A stretch of DNA of 64,000 bases from Thalassomonas sp. RHCl1 (lineage in GTDB: Bacteria; Pseudomonadota; Gammaproteobacteria; Enterobacterales; Alteromonadaceae): NCBI RefSeq assembly GCF_947387555.1, contig NZ_CANDNZ010000008.1, positions 214,946 through 278,945 of the forward strand, given 5' to 3'. The position numbers were made by a program, and so were the translations under genes. This document shows, one piece after another, positions 1 through 8,177 of this stretch (within the stretch, counting starts at the first letter, position 1; the number at the start of each line of letters is the position of its first letter). Below the pieces are notes generated by a model. It did no database searches. It saw only the letters and a list, made by a program, of their open reading frames with translations, and was not told where the DNA came from.

Positions 1-609
1 GTCGTAACCTATAACCGCCGGGTGGCCGGCAAAACGTTCGGCCACGGCGCGCCATGCCAGGCTGAAATCATCCTGGATATTATCAACATTGGCAAAAAAG
101 TTGTTGGCGGAGTCAACGGCGCAGGGAGAAGCAACCTTGAGCCACCAGGGGCCTTCATTCAAGGGGTCGTCGCTGCCTATGCTCGCCCAGCCGGGGGCGC
201 CGTTGCCGCCGCAGTTTTCTCCCCAGACATCTTGGTGCATATCCAGAATTACCTGCATTTTATTGTCGGTATACCATTGCAGCCGGGCTTCAATGTCATC
301 TAGATATGCCTGATTGATTTGTCCTCTTTCCGGCATCAGTAAATCCCAGAAAATAAGGTAGCGGGCGGTGTTATAACCCATGGTTTTTGCCTGGTAGGCT
401 ACATCGGTTTCGGTTTCCCAGGAGCGGCGCATTTCGCTGTGTTTGGCGACATTACCGGAATTTAATCCTTGTAATATCAGCTGGCGCCCCTGCTGGTCTA
501 CTATCGGCAATACACCTTTTCCGGTGACATGTGGCGGTGAAAAGGCATTGCTGCTCAAGGTGATCAGCCCTACAGTTACACAGGTAAAAATGGATAAAAA
601 TCGCTTCAT
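1..609 (-). CDS. GH5 family glycoside hydrolase, endoglycoceramidase-like, 5' part only
   Basis: The gene reads leftward and runs off the window edge, so only the first 203 codons are present. The ATG at 609 follows a strong GGAGG ribosome site. Residues 1-22 are a signal peptide, so the enzyme is exported. Residues 80-88 (NTARYLIFW) and 123-129 (DMHQDVW) match the early strands of the GH5 TIM barrel, and the fragment ends at VIGYD, just before the usual NEP acid/base motif. The DMHQDV form is typical of the endoglycosylceramidase-like GH5 branch, which cuts glycans from glycolipids; the exact substrate is inference. The catalytic glutamates lie outside the window and cannot be checked. Confidence 0.8.
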   Translation of the reverse strand, partial: MKRFLSIFTCVTVGLITLSSNAFSPPHVTGKGVLPIVDQQGRQLILQGLNSGNVAKHSEMRRSWETETDVAYQAKTMGYNTARYLIFWDLLMPERGQINQAYLDDIEARLQWYTDNKMQVILDMHQDVWGENCGGNGAPGWASIGSDDPLNEGPWWLKVASPCAVDSANNFFANVDNIQDDFSLAWRAVAERFAGHPAVIGYD

Positions 610-1286
610 TAAAGCCTCCGTGCTTTGTCTCTTTTAGTTGTTTCTTTGTTATGCAGCTTCACCGCGAGATCCGGTTTCTTATCGCAGATAAGCTGCGTGT
701 TAACTGCTTTTTCCCTGAAGATGCCTGCATCTTTAGGAGTTCAGGTACGTTATATGACAATTCCCGGGAAGAAAAGTAAAATCCAGACAAAAAACATCAG
801 GATGATCATAAGGTTACAAATTGGGAAAAGAAAAAAGATTTTCAGGAATAAGGTGATATCCGGTTTTGACCTGCGACAAGCCGGTAAGGGGAAATGTTTT
901 ATCGGCCAGGGGCGAAATATCACTAAAGCCGTATCTGAAGTTGTGGTGCCGTCAGCCATTGTCTGCTTTTTATGAGGAGAAACATGGGCTTTTGAACTTT
1001 AGCTTTTGAAACTTGTTGCCCGTCAGCCATTAGCCCGGCGAAGTCTTTGTTTGTTATTTGAGCGGTTGACTCTGGCTTTACCTGGTCGTATTCTCGCATT
1101 TAAAGGAAGTAATGCTGCCGCCATTTTATTCGTGTTTATGCTTTACCTTGGTTGCTGTTATTTTTCTTGTTAACTTTTTCGGTGATGCTTAAGTAAGTAA
1201 AAATTAAAGTGTGGCAATACAGTCGCTTTCACATTTTTGTCATAAAACTTATTTAAACTTCCGCGCTTTTCGGTTCGGTATTGGAT
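610..1286. other. Long intergenic region between divergent genes
   Basis: About 680 bases with no convincing gene. Short open frames on both strands lack ribosome sites and recognisable products. It holds a perfect short palindrome at 678-692 (CTTATC-GCA-GATAAG) and a wider inverted pair GCAGCTT/AAGCTGC at 653-659 and 690-696, close upstream of the GH5 gene and possibly its operator. A 12-base direct repeat CCGTCAGCCATT occurs at 949-960 and 1020-1031. No rho-independent terminator is evident. The AT-rich stretch 1130-1270 probably carries the promoter of the rightward operon. Confidence 0.5.
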
Positions 1287-2858
1287 ATGTCGATTTACAA
1301 AGGGAATTTGTTCTGGGTATTGCTCCACCTTGGGGCGATAGTGATAGTTGTTATCAACCTGTTGACGGGGCTGAGAATAGCCAGCGTCAGCCGTCCCCTG
1401 TGGCAGAGCATATCCGCCATTTTACCCCAAGGTCTCATCCACCCGCTGCATTTTACTTCCGGAATTTTGCTGATTGTACTGGTTATCGGTTATATCGGCT
1501 GGCGTTTGCTTACCCGGGGGCAAAGACCTAAGCCGGTAAAACCCCAGGCCCTGAACTTTCATCGCCTGGTGATCCGCTCGGGTTATCTTATATTTTTCGG
1601 GGCTATGCTAAGCGGTCTGCTTGCTTATTTCTCCCTGGCTCCCGCCTTGGTGGTGGCTGTTCATTATTATTGTGCCCTTGGCATCATCTGCTATTTATTG
1701 CTGCATGGCGGCGGTTATTTTGTCCATTATGGGATGGCGGCAATCAAGCGTATTTTATGGCCGTCCCGGCAATTGTCACCCGTGTCTTTGGGTTTGTTGC
1801 TGCTTACCTTTTTGCTGGCGGGTTTAGGTTTGCAGCTCTCTGGCAAAGCGGCACATGTTTTACTGGTTGCCAAAGTGCCTTTATCACAGTTGATTCATAT
1901 TGACGGCAAGGCGGATGAGGCCGTCTGGCGGCAGGCCGAAACCGTGGATGTACTGACCCAGGGGGGCGCCAATTTCGATAACGGCCAAACCCGGATCCGG
2001 GTCCAGGTCGTGGAAAATGGTATTGAAGCTTTTTTTCATATCAGCTGGGACGACCCCACCAAAAGCCTGAAGCACTTGCCTTTGCTGAAAACACAAAGCG
2101 GCTGGCAGGTTGAGCAGCAGGGCTTTTATAACTTTGATGAAACCCGCTATTACGAAGACAAGCTGGCGGTGATGGTTTCCAACCAGTGTCAGGCGGGAGG
2201 CGCGGGTACGGTACACCTCGGCCCCAAGCCCCTGGCAGATAAACCCGCCAACTGGCACGGTAAAGGTTATCACTACAGTCAGGACGGTGCTATCAGAGAT
2301 CTCTGGCACTGGAAGGCGGTGCGTACCAATAATATGATATTGGCGGATGATAACTATATCGGGCCACCGGATAAAGTCAGGCCCGGCAGCCGCCGTTACA
2401 GCGCCGGTTATCTGCAGGACGGTAAAGAATCCGGCGCTTATGTGATGAATTGGCGCTGGTACAAACCCGATGTCATAACACCTAAGCGCCTGCCTAAATC
2501 GCCTGAGCTGTTAACTCCTTACCAGCAGGACAATAGCGATGGCTTAAGTTGGGTGATCCCCTGGTTTGATTACCAGCCCTATCAGGCTGAGCATGATAAC
2601 TATCCGGTCGGCACCCGTATGCCTTCGGTGATGTACCGCTCTAACCGCTTTGAGGGCGACCGGGCGGACGTACGCGCCTTTGCCCGCTGGCACCAGGGGC
2701 GCTGGTCGCTGGAGTTATCGCGTAAACTCGATACCGGCTCAGAGTACGATGTACCCCTCAGGCACGGCGTCTGTCTCTGGGTCTCAGCCTTTGATCAGTC
2801 GCAGGTGGCCCATACCCGCCATGCCCTGCCGATTCAGCTTGAATTTTCGGGGGCCTGA
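1287..2858 (+). CDS. Membrane cytochrome b fused to ethylbenzene dehydrogenase-like haem domain
   Basis: About 523 residues. The N-terminal 190 residues form five hydrophobic segments with histidines placed as in dihaem cytochrome b561-type proteins (HLGAIV, HPLHFT, FHRLV, VHYYC, LLHGGGYFVHYG). The remaining 330 residues look like the EbdC/DMSO-reductase-family haem b domain that follows a DGKADEAVW start; it should lie in the periplasm. I infer a quinol-linked electron transfer protein with no catalytic subunit nearby. ATG at 1287 is preferred over a TTG six bases upstream; neither has a good ribosome site. The stop overlaps the ATG of the next gene, so the two are translationally coupled. 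Confidence 0.7.
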   Translation: MSIYKGNLFWVLLHLGAIVIVVINLLTGLRIASVSRPLWQSISAILPQGLIHPLHFTSGILLIVLVIGYIGWRLLTRGQRPKPVKPQALNFHRLVIRSGYLIFFGAMLSGLLAYFSLAPALVVAVHYYCALGIICYLLLHGGGYFVHYGMAAIKRILWPSRQLSPVSLGLLLLTFLLAGLGLQLSGKAAHVLLVAKVPLSQLIHIDGKADEAVWRQAETVDVLTQGGANFDNGQTRIRVQVVENGIEAFFHISWDDPTKSLKHLPLLKTQSGWQVEQQGFYNFDETRYYEDKLAVMVSNQCQAGGAGTVHLGPKPLADKPANWHGKGYHYSQDGAIRDLWHWKAVRTNNMILADDNYIGPPDKVRPGSRRYSAGYLQDGKESGAYVMNWRWYKPDVITPKRLPKSPELLTPYQQDNSDGLSWVIPWFDYQPYQAEHDNYPVGTRMPSVMYRSNRFEGDRADVRAFARWHQGRWSLELSRKLDTGSEYDVPLRHGVCLWVSAFDQSQVAHTRHALPIQLEFSGA

Positions 2859-3478
2859 TGATTTTCAGATTTACTCTCTTGCTGGCGATATGCTCTGCCG
2901 TATATGCCTATACCGTCCGCTATCCTCACGAACGGCCAGGAGTGCCGGTTTCAGAGCGCTGGCAAAAGCTAACGGCCAAGGGACAGCCGCTGGCGCCGTG
3001 GGCGGGACCCTGGGCCTGCGTGTTGGATAAAAAAAACGGCCTGATCTGGGAAGTCAAAACCGACAACGAATCGATTCATGACGGCTACTGGAGCTATTCC
3101 TGGTTTGACGGCCGTGCCGGTCAGGCCAATCTCGGGGATTGTTATTTTGAAAGCGAGCGCTGCGACACCCTGGATTTGATCCGCCGGGCAAATCAGGAAG
3201 CTCAGTGCGGCGTCAGTAATTGGCGTTTGCCGAGTGCCGAGGAATTGCAAAGCCTGCTTTATTATCAGGGAAAAACCGGTGATGCTTTGATCGATAAAGG
3301 TTTTTTTCCCCATACCAAACACGGGGATTACTGGAGTGGCCAGGCGCAGCAGCCATTGACCTCAAGTTTCCGTCATTTGGGCTATGGCGCACTGGCGGTA
3401 AACTTCGGCACCGGAGAAACATTGGCCTTGCCTTATCGTAATGCCGCCTTTGTAAGACTGGTCAGCCAGTTGGATTAA
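2858..3478 (+). CDS. Exported DUF1566 (Lcl C-terminal) domain protein
   Basis: A 206-residue protein whose first 18 residues look like a signal peptide. The rest matches the DUF1566/Lcl C-terminal pattern: a start region with GLIWEVKT, the core NWRLPSAEELQSLL, then GDYWSG and a C-terminal AAFVRLV strand. This C-type-lectin-like fold is common in secreted marine bacterial proteins but has no assigned reaction. Its ATG overlaps the last base of the cytochrome gene, so it is co-translated with it and may be a periplasmic partner of that haem protein. Several cysteines suggest disulphides. Confidence 0.7.
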   Translation: MIFRFTLLLAICSAVYAYTVRYPHERPGVPVSERWQKLTAKGQPLAPWAGPWACVLDKKNGLIWEVKTDNESIHDGYWSYSWFDGRAGQANLGDCYFESERCDTLDLIRRANQEAQCGVSNWRLPSAEELQSLLYYQGKTGDALIDKGFFPHTKHGDYWSGQAQQPLTSSFRHLGYGALAVNFGTGETLALPYRNAAFVRLVSQLD

Positions 3479-3574
3479 TACTGCAACATTTCTTACATAT
3501 AACTTTCACATTGATTTTATATCATCCCCGACCTTTACTGTATATGTGTCAAATATAATAAAGGACTGATAATA

Positions 3575-5719
3575 ATGAAAAAAGGAATACTCACCGGCCT
3601 GGTACTTACCTCAGGCCTGCTTACTTTATCCGGCGCCCAGGCGGCAAGCAAACACCACAGAATCATGTGGGACAGCGACCCCGCCACTAATGCCGTGATC
3701 GGCTTTTCTCCGGACGGCTCCAGTCAGTCGCCCTATGTGAAATTCGGTTACAGCACAGATGAAAGTTTATGGACCAGCGCGCAAGTGAGCGCCAGCCATC
3801 ACTTTGATAACTCCCTGACCAGCCACTTTGTTCGCCTGACCGGCCTTAATGCCAACAGCCCGGTTTACTACCGGGTGTGCGATCAAAGCGGTTGTGGCGA
3901 CCGCCTTTGGTTTAAAACCGCACCGACCGACAACAGCCCTTATACCGTGATCGCCGGCGGCGATACCCGTACCGGCTGGACCAACCGTCGTGCCGGTAAT
4001 GAGCTGCTTGCCAAAATCCGCCCCTTGTTCGTGATGCACGGCGGTGATTATACCAATGCCAACAGCGCCTCCGAGATGAACCAGTACCTGGAAGACTGGC
4101 AGCTGACCTTTTCCTACGACACCATAGACGGCCTGCCCTATAAGCGTGTTTATCCTATGGTGGCCACCCATGGTAACCATGAAGACGACAATTACTCGAC
4201 CTTATGTCAGGTATTTGGCGTGGATTATAATGAAGACGGCCAGTGTAATGCCCTGGATACCTATGGCGCCTTTAATGTCTCGCCCCTGCTTAGGGTATAT
4301 ACCTTAAACAGTCAGTTTAAAAACAGCGGCTGGTCTTCTTATGCCAGTACTATGAACAGCTGGCTAAGCGATGATTTGAGCACTAAGGGCAACAGTGCCG
4401 GCTGGCGCTTTGCCCAATACCATAAGCCTATGTATCCGCATTACACAGGTAAGTCTGAGAATACCGAGTTATTTAACTGGTGGGCACAGGACTTCTATGA
4501 TCATGCCCTGAACCTGGTGGTTGAATCCGATACCCATATCAATAAGCTGACCAAGGCCATTAAACCAAGCGGTAATGGCTTTAGCGAAACGACCTCTGGC
4601 GGCACGGTTTATGTCGGTGAAGGCAGCTGGGGCGCCCCGGCGCGCTCTGCCAATGATCCTAAGTCCTGGACCATAGACCTGGCCAGTATCCAGCAATTTA
4701 AAGTGATTTCGGTTGAAAGTGAGCAGCTGACGGTGCGTACCGCCCAGTTCACCAGCTCTGCCAGTACCCTGACCCGGGAGCAAAGGGCGGCGGATCCCCT
4801 GGCCCTGCCGCAAAGTGTTGACTGGTGGCATGCCAACGGTATCGGCGAGCAGTTGAAATTAGTGCAAGACAGCAATCGCCGCACTGTGATCGACAGTGGC
4901 GATGCAGGTACCAGCATCACTTTGAATGCCTCGGATGATACCTTTATTGCCAAAAGCAAAGCCGACACTAACTATAACGGCAGCAGCGATGGTCTGCTGG
5001 CAGATGGCCTAAGCACCACTTATGGTGAAATGCAAACCCTGATCAAGTTTGATTTGGGCCAGTTGCCCGGTTGCAGTACTGTAACCAGCGCCAGCCTTAA
5101 GTTAACTGTCTTTAATTCTTCCTCCGGTAGCTACAATATCTACAGTGGCAAAAACAGCTGGGATGAAAACAATGCCACCTGGAATTCTGTATCGGGTGAT
5201 GCTCACCAAGGCACGCAACTGACCAGTTTTACCGCTTCCTCAACGGGAGAGAAAACTATCTCCCTGGGACAGGCAGGTTTAGATGCCATCAGGGCCTGGC
5301 AGCAAGGTAACAACAATGGTCTGGTTATCGCCTCGGGCGGTACTTCAAATGGTATCGATATGAATTCAAAAGAAATGGGCTCCGGCCCGCAGTTGGTGTT
5401 GGCTTATCAGCAGGGCAGTGACTGTGGCGGTTTGAGTGAGTCTGATTTGTCTGCGGGGAAAGGGGAATGGCTGCATTTCAGTGTTGATGTGCCTGCCGGT
5501 AAAAGTGCGCTGCAAGTCAATATTGCCGGTGGCAGCGGCGATGCCGATCTCTATGTCCGCAAAGGCAGTCAGCCGACCTCGTCTGATTATGACTGTCGCC
5601 CCTGGGTGGATGGTAATACCGAGAGTTGCAGCATGGATAACCCGGAGGCAAGCACTTGGTTTATCAGCCTTTATGGCTACAGTGATTTCTCAGGGGTGAG
5701 CTTAAATGCCCAATGGTAA
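3575..5719 (+). CDS. Secreted purple acid phosphatase-like metallophosphatase with DNRLRE and PPC domains
   Basis: A 714-residue modular exported enzyme. Residues 1-23 are a signal peptide, about 28-115 a fibronectin-like N-terminal domain of purple acid phosphatases, and about 122-400 the metallophosphatase. Metal-ligand motifs are visible: GGD (D130), GGDYT (D158), GNHE (N201/H202), YHKP (H283) and SDTH (D319/H321). The last is usually GHxH in purple acid phosphatases, so one histidine is replaced by aspartate, closer to PhoD-type enzymes. Residues about 455-610 resemble a DNRLRE domain, and 630-714 a bacterial pre-peptidase C-terminal domain. It probably releases phosphate from organic phosphoesters outside the cell. 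The ribosome site AAAGGA precedes the ATG and a terminator follows. Confidence 0.8.
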   Translation: MKKGILTGLVLTSGLLTLSGAQAASKHHRIMWDSDPATNAVIGFSPDGSSQSPYVKFGYSTDESLWTSAQVSASHHFDNSLTSHFVRLTGLNANSPVYYRVCDQSGCGDRLWFKTAPTDNSPYTVIAGGDTRTGWTNRRAGNELLAKIRPLFVMHGGDYTNANSASEMNQYLEDWQLTFSYDTIDGLPYKRVYPMVATHGNHEDDNYSTLCQVFGVDYNEDGQCNALDTYGAFNVSPLLRVYTLNSQFKNSGWSSYASTMNSWLSDDLSTKGNSAGWRFAQYHKPMYPHYTGKSENTELFNWWAQDFYDHALNLVVESDTHINKLTKAIKPSGNGFSETTSGGTVYVGEGSWGAPARSANDPKSWTIDLASIQQFKVISVESEQLTVRTAQFTSSASTLTREQRAADPLALPQSVDWWHANGIGEQLKLVQDSNRRTVIDSGDAGTSITLNASDDTFIAKSKADTNYNGSSDGLLADGLSTTYGEMQTLIKFDLGQLPGCSTVTSASLKLTVFNSSSGSYNIYSGKNSWDENNATWNSVSGDAHQGTQLTSFTASSTGEKTISLGQAGLDAIRAWQQGNNNGLVIASGGTSNGIDMNSKEMGSGPQLVLAYQQGSDCGGLSESDLSAGKGEWLHFSVDVPAGKSALQVNIAGGSGDADLYVRKGSQPTSSDYDCRPWVDGNTESCSMDNPEASTWFISLYGYSDFSGVSLNAQW

Positions 5720-5762
5720 CGTTAAGCAGGCTTTTGCAAGCTAAAGCATGAGATTATCAGGC

Positions 5763-5792
5763 AAGGGACGCACTGATGAGCGTCCCTTTTTT
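5763..5792 (+). terminator. Rho-independent terminator after phosphatase gene
   Basis: Stem AAGGGACGC (5763-5771) and GCGTCCCTT (5780-5788) with an 8-base loop and a run of T. Confidence 0.85.
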
Positions 5793-5859
5793 AATTGTGA
5801 ACTTTTATGCTTGTCCCAACCTGTGAGGGCTTTACGGCAAGCAGGCTTACTTAGCGCAG

Positions 5860-7050
5860 TTAAGCATTGGCGACAGGCAAGGGGTATAAGGTACTTTTAA
5901 CTTTAGGTAACTTCCACAAGGCGTAAATCGGTAAGATGGCCAGTATCAACAGCGCCATTTGCTGTGGGGCGTTTAACGGCAATAGCTGCAATAACGCCAC
6001 TAAAACCGCGGCCCCGCTCATTTGCATAAAGCCCAGTAGCGCAGAGGCCGAACCGGCATTATCACCAAAGGGTGACAAAGCCTGGCCTGAGCAGGTGCCT
6101 GCCAGTAATGACACCCCGGTGGAGCAGATCATAATAGGTATCATAAAGGCGGCCGCATGATGCCATTGCTGTAAAGCCAGCATCAAAATGCCGGAAACCA
6201 CTAATATGCCCATGCCTAAGCCGATAGTGTTCCTGGCCCCCAGCCTGGTCAGCACTTTAGGAGCAAAGAAGCAGGCTGCAATATTGAGCGCGGCATTGAG
6301 GCTGAACCAAAAAACAAAGGTATGCTGGCTTTGCTTTAGCTCTACCATCAACCAGGCGGGTGAGCTGCTGACAAAGGCCAGCATGATCGCCATCATCAGC
6401 ATCACGATAGTGGCATTAAATAAAAATACCGGGTGTTTAACGATCGGCATAAAACTTTTCAGGCTGAGCAGCTTTTTAGGTTGTACTGTGCTGTCGGGGC
6501 GGGTTTCCGATAAGGTAAAGAACATAATTACCCCGGCAACCGCAGCATAAAGCGCCATCACTTCAAAGTTGCTGCGCCAGCCAAAGTGCTCCGTCAGTAC
6601 GCTGCCAAGTATCGGCGCCAGGGCGGGAATACAGCAAATGGCGCCATTAAGGTAACTGTAGATCACGCCGCTTTGTATCGGGTTATATTTGTCGCGTACA
6701 CAGGCAAAAGCGGCGACCACGATAGCGCAGGCACCAAAGCCCTGGGCCATGCGGAAAAACAGGAAAGCTTCAAGGCTGGCGGCAAAAACACACAGCAATG
6801 AAGACAGGCCGTAAATCACGACTCCGCTCAGTGCCACCGGCTTGCGGCCAAAGCGGTCCGCTAAAGGGCCGCTAAGCAGTTGACCAAGACCCATGGTTAA
6901 TAGAAATGCGCTGATACTCCACTGTACCTGCGACATAGGTGCAGCAAAGTCTTGTGCCATGACCGGTAAGGCCGGTAAGAATATATCGATAGCCAGCGGG
7001 CTAAAAATCACCATCAGCATAAGCAGTGGCAGGGAATTACGTGTTGTCAT
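5860..7050 (-). CDS. Bcr/CflA family multidrug efflux MFS transporter
   Basis: A 396-residue, 12-helix inner-membrane transporter of the DHA1 Bcr/CflA subfamily. The loop GPLADRFGRKPV between helices 2 and 3 is the MFS signature, and the opening helix FSPLAIDIFLPALP is typical of Bcr/CflA. It should export drugs or small metabolites (bicyclomycin, sulfonamides or dipeptides in relatives) using the proton gradient. ATG at 7050 follows GGAGAACG. It is divergent from a LysR regulator across a gap with a clear LysR-type palindrome, so expression is probably controlled by that protein. The actual substrate cannot be read from sequence. Confidence 0.85.
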   Translation of the reverse strand: MTTRNSLPLLMLMVIFSPLAIDIFLPALPVMAQDFAAPMSQVQWSISAFLLTMGLGQLLSGPLADRFGRKPVALSGVVIYGLSSLLCVFAASLEAFLFFRMAQGFGACAIVVAAFACVRDKYNPIQSGVIYSYLNGAICCIPALAPILGSVLTEHFGWRSNFEVMALYAAVAGVIMFFTLSETRPDSTVQPKKLLSLKSFMPIVKHPVFLFNATIVMLMMAIMLAFVSSSPAWLMVELKQSQHTFVFWFSLNAALNIAACFFAPKVLTRLGARNTIGLGMGILVVSGILMLALQQWHHAAAFMIPIMICSTGVSLLAGTCSGQALSPFGDNAGSASALLGFMQMSGAAVLVALLQLLPLNAPQQMALLILAILPIYALWKLPKVKSTLYPLPVANA

Positions 7051-7127
7051 TTCGTTCTCCTGGGGTCAACGGGGCCAGTATAGGGGATTAGGTTTATGAG
7101 CAGAAATGAATTATCATTGTATTAATT

Positions 7128-7142
7128 ATTCCACTTTGGAAT
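7128..7142. promoter_or_regulatory. Putative LysR-type operator between MFS and regulator genes
   Basis: Perfect inverted repeat ATTCCA-CTT-TGGAAT, containing the T-N11-A core expected for LysR regulators. It sits 78 bases upstream of the MFS start and 58 upstream of the regulator start. Assignment to the adjacent regulator is inference. Confidence 0.55.
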
Positions 7143-7199
7143 GACTGATGAAAAATAGGCAACTTGGCTGGCAAGCTTGCGGCAGTGAAGGGGGTTAGG

Positions 7200-8120
7200 G
7201 TGCATAAGTTAGATTTGAATTTATTGAAGGTGTTGGCGGTGCTGCTGGAAGAGTTAAATGTGACCGCCGCCGCTCAGCGTCTGAATGTCACTCAGTCGGC
7301 AGTGAGTAAGCACTTGTCCCGGCTCAGGGATATGTTTGCCGACCCGCTGTTTGAGCGCAATGCTCAGGGACTCAAAGCGACTCCCAGGGCGATTGAGTTG
7401 GCGCCGCAATTACGTCAGGTGATCCAGCAGCTGGAGCAGCTTACCCGGCCACAGGCTTTTGACCCGGGACAAAGCCAGCGCCGTTTTCATATCCATATGC
7501 CGGATATGGCCTATTCGCTCACTTTTCCGTTTTTTATGCCGGATTTGCTGGTGCAGGCACCCAATGTCAGTTTAAAAACCAATACCTGGAATGAGCACAG
7601 TATGCAGCAGTTGCTTAGCCGTGAAACCGATATGGGCATTGCCTGTCGTGAATGGGACAGCCGCTCTCCGGTGCATATTAAAGATATTCCGGGAGAACTT
7701 AATCATGTTGAGTTGCTGCGGGAAAATTCCCTGTGTCTGCTGCGTGAAGATCATCCGGCGTTACAGGAGAGTTGGGATATCGATACCTTTTTAAAATATC
7801 GCCATATCCAGGTGACTATCGGCGGCATGAATAAGTGGTTGCTCGATGATGTGCTGAGCATTAAAAAACTCGACCGCGACATTGCCGTTCATATGCCGGA
7901 CTTTCACAGTGCCATGAGTTTGTGTGAGCAAAGCGATTTGATTTTATGTGCGCCGGGGCGGCATGCCACTAAACTGGCTGCCAGTTTTAAATTGCGTATT
8001 TTACCTATTCCTGTGGTCTTTGATCCGGGGGCTTATGTGCTGATGTGGCACAAACACTTCGAGCATGATCTTGGTCATAAGTGGCTGCGGGAGCTGATTA
8101 TCAATAATGTTGTCGAGTAG
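7200..8120 (+). CDS. LysR family transcriptional regulator
   Basis: About 306 residues. The N-terminal 60 residues form a LysR winged helix-turn-helix (LDLNLLKVLAVLLEELNVT, AAQRLNVTQSAVSKHLSRLR), of the NodD/LeuO-like branch that starts with a DLNLL motif. The rest is the two-lobed effector-binding domain. The GTG at 7200 directly follows GAAGGGGG and is chosen over a TTG 36 bases upstream that has no ribosome site and adds residues not normal for the family. It is transcribed away from the Bcr-type exporter, which it probably regulates; the effector is unknown. Confidence 0.85.
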   Translation: MHKLDLNLLKVLAVLLEELNVTAAAQRLNVTQSAVSKHLSRLRDMFADPLFERNAQGLKATPRAIELAPQLRQVIQQLEQLTRPQAFDPGQSQRRFHIHMPDMAYSLTFPFFMPDLLVQAPNVSLKTNTWNEHSMQQLLSRETDMGIACREWDSRSPVHIKDIPGELNHVELLRENSLCLLREDHPALQESWDIDTFLKYRHIQVTIGGMNKWLLDDVLSIKKLDRDIAVHMPDFHSAMSLCEQSDLILCAPGRHATKLAASFKLRILPIPVVFDPGAYVLMWHKHFEHDLGHKWLRELIINNVVE

Positions 8121-8177
8121 TGTTGCAGGCTTCGGGGCCGTTGTTAATAACAGCTATACCCGAAGCCGGGTTTGACG

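Noticed and set aside
750..959. Leftward frame with a hydrophobic end in the gap before the cytochrome gene
   Set aside because: No ribosome site, no family resemblance, and it overlaps an equally open frame on the other strand.
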